A stretch of DNA of 40,496 nt from Bryobacterales bacterium (GTDB lineage Bacteria; Acidobacteriota; Terriglobia; Bryobacterales; Bryobacteraceae). Shown in pieces: positions 1-5,985 of the stretch (its first letter is position 1; each line of letters starts with the position of its first letter). The notes under the pieces were generated by a model. That model was not told the origin of the DNA, did not search any database, and worked only from the letters and a program-made list of their open reading frames with translations. The translations under genes were made by a program, and so were the position numbers. The stretch lies in assembly GCA_020851655.1 (NCBI GenBank), contig JADZCI010000186.1, forward strand, positions 1-40,496, written 5' to 3'.

Positions 1-73
1 GACCGAAAACTTCTGTCGATCTGGACGCCAATGAAACTCTTTCAGGACTTGGGTCTGGCTGGCACAGAAGTCT

Positions 74-532
74 TCATAGGAATCGGCCACGGCCAAGACG
101 CTGTGTGTCGAGTCGGAAGGATACAAAGTCCTCCGAGTACAGATAGTGGAATGCATGCCCCATGCCGCCGTCCTCGTATTCGCATAGCAAGATCTCCCGG
201 CGATCCGGCAGGGCCACCTTCTCGCACGAGCCTATAATCAGGGCGCGCCGATACCAGATTGGAGTCCAGACGCCGCCGCGCCGGCTCAGCAGCAGCGTGC
301 CGCCGAAACGCTCTGGATGGCCTTCCGTGCTGGAGCCGCCAACTGCTGCGTCGTCGCTGTCAGGCCCAAGAAAATGGCCGAACACGACGCTCTTCGGATG
401 AAACGTACGGTCAACGATATTGGAGAATCCAGGCCCCAGCAGCCGCGCCGTGCACGTATCGAGTCCCTTAACAGCACGAACCGGCGTCTCGCAGAACGCG
501 GCCAGCAACTTGTCTGCTTCGCCTTGCCCTAA
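74..532 (-). pseudogene. Remnant of a hypothetical protein gene, start lost, possible frameshift
   Basis: An open frame runs on the minus strand from just after a stop at 533-535 to a stop at 74-76. There is no ATG or GTG near its beginning; the first usable codon is a TTG at 508. The translation looks like real protein (for example GHFLGPDSDD and ILLCEYEDGGMGHAFHYLYSEDF). Close to its end, another minus-strand frame carries protein-like sequence to the window edge (VLAVADSYEDFCASQTQV), so a one-base frameshift around 100-135 is plausible. I do not recognise the family. The 5' end of the frame meets the hairpin cluster at 522-571, which suggests that the N-terminal part was cut off by an insertion or rearrangement. 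It could instead be a short intact gene starting at TTG 508. Confidence 0.45.
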
Positions 533-571
533 CTAGGCAAGGGCTTCGCCCTTGATATCCCTGCGGGATAT
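522..571. repeat. Left hairpin cluster
   Basis: Two perfect hairpins lie back to back: CAAGGGC-TTC-GCCCTTG at 538-554 and ATATCCC-TGC-GGGATAT at 555-571, each with a 7-bp stem and a 3-base loop. An alternative 7-bp stem, CCTTGCC/GGCAAGG (522-528 with 536-542), overlaps the first, so the RNA or single-stranded DNA could switch between two folds. The cluster lies beyond the 3' end of the four-helix-bundle gene and could act as its transcription terminator, but there is no T-run. It may instead be an element border. Confidence 0.6.
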
Positions 572-604
572 GGAAGCCAGAAGTCAGGAGCCAGAAGCCA
601 GAAT
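572..604. repeat. GAAGCCAGAAG-type short repeat at the 3' end of the four-helix-bundle gene
   Basis: The block is built from near-identical units (GAAGCCAGAA, GTCAGGA, GCCAGAAGCCAGAA). On the minus strand it reads TTCTGGCTTCTGGCTCCTGA, so it encodes the last residues of the four-helix-bundle protein and contains its stop codon. A related copy stands alone at 2735-2771. Confidence 0.65.
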
Positions 605-955
605 GGCGCGCGCGTAGGCGTTCAGCAAACGGCTGGCTTCTTCCAGCGTGCTCATCAACGGCTCGGCTTGTCCATAGCCCAGATCCTGAGTAAGGATCAG
701 GTAGTAACGGCACTCTTCCAGCGAGCCTTCTGCGATATTCAAGAAGCGGGCTTTCTCGGCTTGGCTGCGTTTGCCGAATCCCTCGGCGATGTTGGCCGGA
801 ATGGAAACGGCGGCCCGGCGGAGTTGATGAGACAGCCCGAACTTCTCCCGGTCAGGAAACGATTCCGTCAGCCGATAGACCGCCAGCACGAACTCGTGGG
901 CCTTTTGCCAGACCACCAAATCACGGAAACTCTGCGCGGCTGGTCGTGGAGGCAT
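584..955 (-). CDS. Four-helix-bundle protein (23S rRNA intervening-sequence / Avd-like)
   Basis: The 123-aa product has the hallmarks of the TIGR02436/S23-type four-helix-bundle family: an N-terminal FRDLVVWQKAHEF helix, LTESFPDREKFGLSHQLRRAAVSIPANIAEGF in the middle, and a LEECRYYL segment followed by a last helix with LEEASRLLNAYAR. Members are small pentamer-forming proteins found inside 23S rRNA intervening sequences, beside diversity-generating retroelements (Avd) or alone; their cellular job is poorly known. Here no rRNA gene, reverse transcriptase or template repeat is nearby. The ATG at 955 starts it, 61 bases from the divergent gene at 1017. Its stop codon lies inside a short repeat (572-604). 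Length is normal for the family, so it appears intact. Family call is firm; function is open. Confidence 0.88.
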   Translation of the reverse strand: MPPRPAAQSFRDLVVWQKAHEFVLAVYRLTESFPDREKFGLSHQLRRAAVSIPANIAEGFGKRSQAEKARFLNIAEGSLEECRYYLILTQDLGYGQAEPLMSTLEEASRLLNAYARAILASGS

Positions 956-1016
956 AGGTCAGTAAGGCGTCCACGGGTGTAATCTTCCAGGTATCTCACC
1001 ACGCTGGAGGTTTCCC

Positions 1017-2636
1017 ATGAACGCCTTTTTCGAGCACCACAAGGATAGCATCCGCTTCGGCTACCGGTGTTTCGACCGTCTTCTGCTGAACGGGTTGATC
1101 CAACCGTTTCAGCAGCCGGAACGAGTAGTCGGGTTCTTCAATTTTTACCGGGAGCAGTATCCCGTCAGCCGGGACGTGCTGCGGGACATCGCCGGCCAGT
1201 TCCAACACTGGGTGGTCAACCGCTCCCAGAAGTGGGGCGCGCCCATCCTGGAAGCACCCGAAAGCCGGCGCGATGAATTCGTCAAACCCTATTTCCGGAA
1301 GGCAAAAGCCAATGAGGTGGTCGCGATTGTGAAGGGTCGTGAACCGGCCCGCATCATGATCGCCATCGGCAACAAGAAGGACGACCGCTGGCATCTGCAG
1401 ATCGCGCAGCGGTGGGTGGTGCAGTATAACTTCTACGTGAATGATGAGCGGTGGGGGCCGATGTTCGTGCGCATGTGCCCGTACCTGCCGTTCTCGGCGC
1501 GCCTCTGCCTGAACCAGCACCACTGGTTGGCGCAGCGCATGCGCGACGAAGGTATCGATTTCCAGCAGTGCACCAATGCCTTTCTGCGGTGCGCCAATCC
1601 GGCGCGGCTTCAGGAGCTATCCGATTCGCTGACGCCGCGCGATCTGTTGACCTGTGGCCAGAAGTGGCTCGCCACGTTCACACCGTTCTTCACTGAGCGC
1701 GAACGCAAGCAGGCCGGCTGTCAGCACCGGCTCTTTTTCGCTCAAGTCGAGTACTGCGACAATCTGGTCTTCCGCCGGCGTGCGGCGTTGGACCAAATGG
1801 GGGAACGGCTGCTGGATGCCAATCGAACCATCGGGCAGCCGAACAAGATCACCGTCATCTTCGGCCGCAGGGTTACCAAGCAGTATCGGGGCAAGCTCCA
1901 GACGGTCATTGAAGACTTGGATCTGCCCAATCCGGTTATCCGCAGTCACTACGGCAATGGGTTTCTCAAGCAGTATGTGCGCGATCACGTCCTGCTCCGC
2001 ACGGAGCCGGCCTCCAACAACGTGGCCGATTACGGCGTCAAAAAGGCCGTCGAGAATCTGCCGCAACTGCGCAAAAAGATCTCAGCCGTCATCGACAATT
2101 ACCACAACGTCCAGCAGGACATCCTGGAAACCTTCATCGACCGCGGGCAACTGCGCAAGCTGGCGCAGCCGACCGTAATGCCCAACGGCAAGCGCATCCC
2201 AGGCCTGAAGCTGGATCATCCCCGGCAGCTGGCCCTGATGCACGCGCTGGTGCGCTTCAGCCACATCGCCGCGCAAAGCACTTTCACCACAGCGGAAATT
2301 TACGCTGACACGCTCACCGCTCTGGAGGCTTCACCGAAACAATACACTCTGGCTTCGCTCCGCTACGATCTTTCAAAGCTCAGGGCCAAGGGACTGGTGG
2401 AGAAGGTCCCGAAGTCCCGGCGGTATCGCTTGCTTCCGGAAGGATATTCCATCTGCCTGGTGTTCCTGAAGCTCTTCGAAAGGATCTACGCTCCCCTTAC
2501 TGCCGGGCTGCTCCAACCCTTCGCGGGAGACTCGAAACTACAACAGGCGAAGCGATCGCAACTCGACCGTCTTTATCAGCGTGTCGTTGATGATCTGAAC
2601 AAGCTGATCGTGGCTGTTGGTCTCAAGGCCGCCTGA
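1017..2636 (+). CDS. Uncharacterised 539-aa protein, paralogue of the gene at 2808
   Basis: The ATG at 1017 has a good Shine-Dalgarno (GGAGG, 1006-1010, 6 bases away). I cannot assign a named family. Visible landmarks are an N-terminal CFDRLLLN motif (C18, D20, R21, N25), a region with WGPMFVRMCPY and LNQHHW, QVEYCDNLVF, an RSHYG...KQY...LLRTE segment, and a winged-helix-like region near residues 415-480 (LRYDLSKLRAKGLVEKV, then RRYRLLPEG). A helical tail follows. There is no signal peptide or membrane segment, so it is probably cytoplasmic and may bind DNA. All landmarks recur in the same order in the 545-aa protein encoded 172 bases downstream, so the two are diverged duplicates. Codons look normal for the window and the frame is intact. 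A mobile-element protein is possible but unproven. Confidence 0.85.
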   Translation: MNAFFEHHKDSIRFGYRCFDRLLLNGLIQPFQQPERVVGFFNFYREQYPVSRDVLRDIAGQFQHWVVNRSQKWGAPILEAPESRRDEFVKPYFRKAKANEVVAIVKGREPARIMIAIGNKKDDRWHLQIAQRWVVQYNFYVNDERWGPMFVRMCPYLPFSARLCLNQHHWLAQRMRDEGIDFQQCTNAFLRCANPARLQELSDSLTPRDLLTCGQKWLATFTPFFTERERKQAGCQHRLFFAQVEYCDNLVFRRRAALDQMGERLLDANRTIGQPNKITVIFGRRVTKQYRGKLQTVIEDLDLPNPVIRSHYGNGFLKQYVRDHVLLRTEPASNNVADYGVKKAVENLPQLRKKISAVIDNYHNVQQDILETFIDRGQLRKLAQPTVMPNGKRIPGLKLDHPRQLALMHALVRFSHIAAQSTFTTAEIYADTLTALEASPKQYTLASLRYDLSKLRAKGLVEKVPKSRRYRLLPEGYSICLVFLKLFERIYAPLTAGLLQPFAGDSKLQQAKRSQLDRLYQRVVDDLNKLIVAVGLKAA

Positions 2637-2662
2637 CAAGCTCCGCAACGAGAACAAAATTC

Positions 2663-2733
2663 CCGTTACGCTTCGCATAACGGCCTACGCTTTTTCGCGG
2701 ACTGCGCCGCGAAAAAGTGGCCCCTTCGGGGCC
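2663..2733. repeat. Hairpin cluster between the paralogous genes
   Basis: Three hairpins follow one another: CCGTTA/TAACGG (2663-2668 with 2678-2683, with GC-TTC-GC inside the loop), CTTTTTCGCGG/CCGCGAAAAAG (2690-2700 with 2707-2717, perfect 11-bp stem), and GGCCCC-TTC-GGGGCC (2719-2733). They could end transcription of the upstream gene, although none is followed by a T-run. The TTC loops match those of the clusters at 538-554 and 4467-4477. Confidence 0.65.
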
Positions 2734-2734
2734 G

Positions 2735-2771
2735 CAGAAGTCAGGAGTCGAGGAAGCCAGAAGCTAGAATC
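2735..2771. repeat. Orphan copy of the GAAGCCAGAAG-type repeat
   Basis: GAAGTCAGGAG followed by GGAAGCCAGAAGCTAGAA matches the repeat that forms the 3' tail of the four-helix-bundle gene at 572-604, in the same orientation and likewise next to a hairpin cluster. No four-helix-bundle gene adjoins this copy. It may be a scar of a lost gene or a recombination site. Confidence 0.55.
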
Positions 2772-2807
2772 TGCAGGTGGCGATCGCTCCGTGCTTAACT
2801 GCGAAAC

Positions 2808-4445
2808 ATGGCCGATGGACTCAGCAAGAGGTATGCGGACCTGCTGACCGGCAGCTACGACTGCGTAGACCGTATTGTGTTGAACGCCTATTTCCGCATG
2901 GGGCATCATCCCGGTGGCTTCCGTGTATGGTGGCGTGCCCTGACCGGATCGGAGGATACGCTGGACAACACGCATCTGATGCGCATGGCGGGCCGGTTCA
3001 GCCGTCGCCTGCGCGCCTATGCCCAGGCCAAAGGCATTCCGGTCGTGGATTGTCCGGCTGGCGAGCGCAAGCATGACCTCGCGGAAAAATACCTGGCGAA
3101 GACCAACATCACAGAAGGCTTGTTTCTGATTCTCGTCGGCCGTGCCCAGGCGCCGGTGTGGGAGGTCAGCGGTAAACATCACCTCGAGCGGAAGAAGCCC
3201 CTGCCGTACGTGAACCACTATTCATTCCATATCCTCGATCCCGACTGGGGACACATCACCATCAAAATCAGCGGGCATCCGCCCTTTCCTGCCCAGGTGA
3301 TCCTGAACGGCCACGAGTACGTCGCCTGTCAGGCACGCAAAGCGGGCATCCGCTTTACAAAAGAGGGCAATTGTTTTACTCATATCTCTGACGCCGCAGG
3401 CTTGGCGAAGATCGCAGACACCTTGTCCGGACAACGGACTATAGGGCGGCTGAGCCGGGTCTGCGAGCGTTGGATTTATACCACCTGCCTCTGTTTCGCG
3501 CTCGACCTGGAAGAGCAGAAACAGAGCGGATTTCATTACCAGTACTCCAATTATCAGGTGGAGTATAGCCGGAACCTGATTTTCGAGGTCGGCGGGCAGA
3601 TGGACCAGGTTTTTCAGGCGCTGATTGACCGGAGCCGCGTGCTGCTGGACCTGAAGACGGTGAGGACGATTCTGGGCTACAAGCGCCGCCCGAAGTATCG
3701 CAAGCGGAAAAACAAGTCCGCCGAATGGGAAGTCACGGTCGAGAAACCTACGTATGATCTGACGATCTTCAGGCTGCACTGCGGCAAGCTGACTCTGAAG
3801 ATCTATACCAAAGGCGAGCGCGTGCTTCGCATCGAGACGGTCGTCCACAATACCAAGGAACTCCGGTGCGGTCGTTCACTGCGGTATTTTCCGGAGATCG
3901 TGATCGAGGCGAAAGGAATTCTGGAGCGATTCATGAATGCACTGAGCTGCATCGATCAGTGCTTCATCGCTGATCGGATGCTGGAGCAACTCCCAGCCCC
4001 TTCGCAGGTCGGCAAAACCATGGTCGGTGGCATCGATCTCAACAAGCCACGCATGCGCTGGGTCATCGAGGCGCTGATTGCGCTATCGCCTTCCCCCGGC
4101 GGATTCACAGCGTCCGAACTGGCCAGCCGGGTTCGCGTGCTCAGCCAGCAAAGGGAATCGGAGTATGGTCCACGCCGGGCCGCTTATGACCTGAAGAAAC
4201 TCCGGGGCAAGAAGGTGATCCGGCGAATCGGGCCAACGCGCCGATATGAATCGATACCGAAGGGTCTGAGAGCGATGACGGCGCTGATGGTGCTGAGAAA
4301 CAAGGCCATCCAACCCTTGCTGGCCGCCGCGCAGGAACTGCGCCCGTCGCGCGGCGCGCAGAATCCTTCAGCCATCGATCGGCATTACGACACGCTTCGC
4401 GCCGCGATGCAAGGTGTGTTTCACGAACTGGGTCTGGCCGCGTGA
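2808..4445 (+). CDS. Uncharacterised 545-aa protein, paralogue of the gene at 1017
   Basis: The ATG at 2808 gives a 545-aa product but has no clear Shine-Dalgarno, so the start is less sure than in its partner. No named family is recognised. It aligns by eye with the 539-aa protein along its whole length: CVDRIVLN (C19, D21, R22, N26), WGHITIKISGHPPF and LNGHEY, QVEYSRNLIF, RLHCG, IYTKG...LRIE, and a C-terminal winged-helix-like part near residues 430-490 (YDLKKLRGKKVIRRI, then RRYESIPKG). A lysine/arginine-rich patch (YKRRPKYRKRKNK) could touch nucleic acid. The IYTKG...LRIE strand pair loosely recalls Y-x-K...R-x-E segments of phage and plasmid replication initiators, a weak hint only. No signal or membrane segments are seen. 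Confidence 0.85.
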   Translation: MADGLSKRYADLLTGSYDCVDRIVLNAYFRMGHHPGGFRVWWRALTGSEDTLDNTHLMRMAGRFSRRLRAYAQAKGIPVVDCPAGERKHDLAEKYLAKTNITEGLFLILVGRAQAPVWEVSGKHHLERKKPLPYVNHYSFHILDPDWGHITIKISGHPPFPAQVILNGHEYVACQARKAGIRFTKEGNCFTHISDAAGLAKIADTLSGQRTIGRLSRVCERWIYTTCLCFALDLEEQKQSGFHYQYSNYQVEYSRNLIFEVGGQMDQVFQALIDRSRVLLDLKTVRTILGYKRRPKYRKRKNKSAEWEVTVEKPTYDLTIFRLHCGKLTLKIYTKGERVLRIETVVHNTKELRCGRSLRYFPEIVIEAKGILERFMNALSCIDQCFIADRMLEQLPAPSQVGKTMVGGIDLNKPRMRWVIEALIALSPSPGGFTASELASRVRVLSQQRESEYGPRRAAYDLKKLRGKKVIRRIGPTRRYESIPKGLRAMTALMVLRNKAIQPLLAAAQELRPSRGAQNPSAIDRHYDTLRAAMQGVFHELGLAA

Positions 4446-4450
4446 AACAT

Positions 4451-4477
4451 CGACAATTATTTTGTCGGGCTTCGCCC
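4451..4477. repeat. Right hairpin cluster
   Basis: CGACAA/TTGTCG (4451-4456 with 4462-4467) is joined to GGGC-TTC-GCCC (4467-4477), starting six bases after the stop of the 545-aa gene. It may terminate that transcript. The palindrome GGGCTTCGCCC is identical to bases 541-551. Confidence 0.6.
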
Positions 4478-4529
4478 CTAAGCGCCTAACGTTTTCCACC
4501 GGTTCTGACGAAGGGTGTGTGGAGAAGCC

Positions 4530-4964
4530 ATGCACCTCCCGCTTCTGGCAGTTACGGCTCTCGGATTTGTCGCGGCGCTGACGGACGTCCGGACGCGCAC
4601 GATTCCCAACTGGATTTCCGTCTCGCTGGCGCTGTTCGGGCTCGGGTGGAATGCCTGGCAGGCGGGTCTGCCCGGTCTGGCTGCCGCTGCGCTTGGGTGT
4701 CTCGCCGGGTTTGGCATCTTCCTTGTGTTCTACCTGCTTGGCGCCATGGGGGGCGGAGATATCAAGCTGATGGCGGCGCTCGGAGCGGTTCTGGCCGTGC
4801 CGGCTCTCTTTGAAGCGGCTGTCTGGACTGCGATTCTCGGCGCCATCCTTGCCGTTCTGGCTCACACGTTCGCTCTGCTCAGAAAGACCAAAGTGGCCGC
4901 CATACCGTATGCTCCCGCCATCGTTACCGGCGCCTGGCTGACGCTGTGGGCGCACATCCCGTGA
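4530..4964 (+). CDS. Prepilin peptidase, short CpaA/TadV type (A24 family)
   Basis: The 144-aa product is an all-membrane aspartic protease of family A24. It would cut the leader of type IV pilin-like or Tad pilin precursors at the inner membrane. Both active-site aspartates are visible: D19 in TDVRTRTIPNW and D77 in the GGGDIKL motif. Four to five hydrophobic stretches fit the core fold. The length matches CpaA/TadV forms that lack the methyltransferase domain of PilD. The ATG at 4530 was chosen because GGAG lies 6-9 bases upstream. No pilin or Tad secretion genes are nearby, so its substrate must be encoded elsewhere. It sits directly right of the hairpin-bordered segment. Confidence 0.85.
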   Translation: MHLPLLAVTALGFVAALTDVRTRTIPNWISVSLALFGLGWNAWQAGLPGLAAAALGCLAGFGIFLVFYLLGAMGGGDIKLMAALGAVLAVPALFEAAVWTAILGAILAVLAHTFALLRKTKVAAIPYAPAIVTGAWLTLWAHIP

Positions 4965-5067
4965 TGCCTGCCTGTTCCCTCCGCCCCGGCGCGCTGTCCT
5001 AATTGAGCAGCAGGACGGAAATCCTTCAGCGCTGAAGCCGTCTGTCGAGGAAAATAGAGAAACTTTG

Positions 5068-5985
5068 ATGACGCGCGCTCGCAGGCTGGGCCCACTTGTC
5101 TTTTGGCTGGCGGCGGCCACGGCAACAGGCGCTCCAACCTACGTGGGAAGCGCCACTTGCCGCCGCTGCCACCCCGATGTGGTGATGAGCTTCAGCCGCA
5201 ACCCGCACTATAAGGCCCAGGTGGAGCACCCTGACGCCAGAGATCAGGGCGGCTGCGAGTCCTGTCATGGCCCAGCGAGCGAACACGTCGCCGCCGGCGG
5301 CGGAAAGTCGAACCTGGCCGCCTTCTCGGTCATGCCGTCCCGGCAGGTCCTGGACGCCTGCCTCCGCTGTCACAGTAACTCGCTGGGGCGCGCCAGCGTC
5401 CGCGGCTCGTCTCACTCCCTGGCGCAGATCGCCTGCAACCAATGCCATTCGGTTCATAAGTCTCCTGTCCAGAAGTTTCTTCTGGCCAGGGAGCAGCGCG
5501 ACCTTTGTTACGGCTGCCACCAGACCGTCAAGGCGCAGTTCTCCATGCCGTTCAAGCATCGTGTCAACGAAGGATTCATGAGTTGCGCCGATTGCCACAA
5601 CCCTCACGGCGCGGCGGCGCCCGTGTGGCGCATGGGCGCAAGACCCCGCATGACCGGTGTTGCGTTACAAAACGAGGAGCCATGCCTGAAGTGCCACACC
5701 GACAAACGCGGGCCCTTCGCCTTCGAGCATTCGGGAGTCCGAGTGGATGGATGCGAGACGTGCCATAGTCCTCATGGATCCGCCCATCCGCGCCTGCTCC
5801 GCCGCCCGGCCGTCTTCACGCTCTGCCTGGAGTGCCACAGCGGCGCGGGCAATTTCGGCAGGCAGGGCGACGGCATCAACATGACATCCGTCACGCACAG
5901 CATGACGGATCCGAAGTTTCAGAACTGTACGGCCTGTCACACGCGGATCCACGGGTCGAACGCCGACGAGAGGTTCCTGCGGTGA
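5068..5985 (+). CDS. Decaheme c-type cytochrome, MtrA/DmsE-like
   Basis: A signal peptide (hydrophobic LVFWLAAATATGA) is followed by exactly ten CxxCH heme-binding motifs: CRRCH, CESCH, CLRCH, CNQCH, CYGCH, CADCH, CLKCH, CETCH, CLECH and CTACH. The 305 residues and the ten evenly spread hemes match the DmsE/MtrA family, periplasmic wires that plug into an outer-membrane barrel and pass electrons across the outer membrane. The ATG at 5068 is preferred over the TTG just before it. The last bases overlap the start of the next gene (GTGA), so the cytochrome and porin are translated together. No outer-surface cytochrome (MtrC/OmcA type) is adjacent. Direction of electron flow cannot be read from sequence. 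Confidence 0.93.
   Translation: MTRARRLGPLVFWLAAATATGAPTYVGSATCRRCHPDVVMSFSRNPHYKAQVEHPDARDQGGCESCHGPASEHVAAGGGKSNLAAFSVMPSRQVLDACLRCHSNSLGRASVRGSSHSLAQIACNQCHSVHKSPVQKFLLAREQRDLCYGCHQTVKAQFSMPFKHRVNEGFMSCADCHNPHGAAAPVWRMGARPRMTGVALQNEEPCLKCHTDKRGPFAFEHSGVRVDGCETCHSPHGSAHPRLLRRPAVFTLCLECHSGAGNFGRQGDGINMTSVTHSMTDPKFQNCTACHTRIHGSNADERFLR

Larger units (their letters stand above)
522..4477. mobile_element. Candidate mobile or accessory cassette with hairpin borders
   Basis: This segment holds a four-helix-bundle gene, two paralogous large genes of unknown family, and hairpin clusters at 522-571, 2663-2733 and 4451-4477. The same 11-base palindrome, GGGCTTCGCCC, occurs near the left end (541-551) and the right end (4467-4477). 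A gene remnant lies immediately to the left and ordinary chromosomal genes to the right. No transposase, integrase or reverse transcriptase is recognisable and I see no clean target-site duplication, so calling it an element is inference from layout. Confidence 0.35.

Noticed and set aside
572-604. CRISPR-like repeat
   Set aside because: The units are short, irregular and contiguous, with no spacers and no cas genes.
584-955. Diversity-generating retroelement suggested by the Avd-like protein
   Set aside because: No reverse transcriptase, template repeat or variable repeat is visible in the window.
5832-5981. N-terminal extension of the porin frame
   Set aside because: It lies inside the cytochrome gene, and the GTG at 5982 gives a proper signal peptide and a typical four-base overlap.
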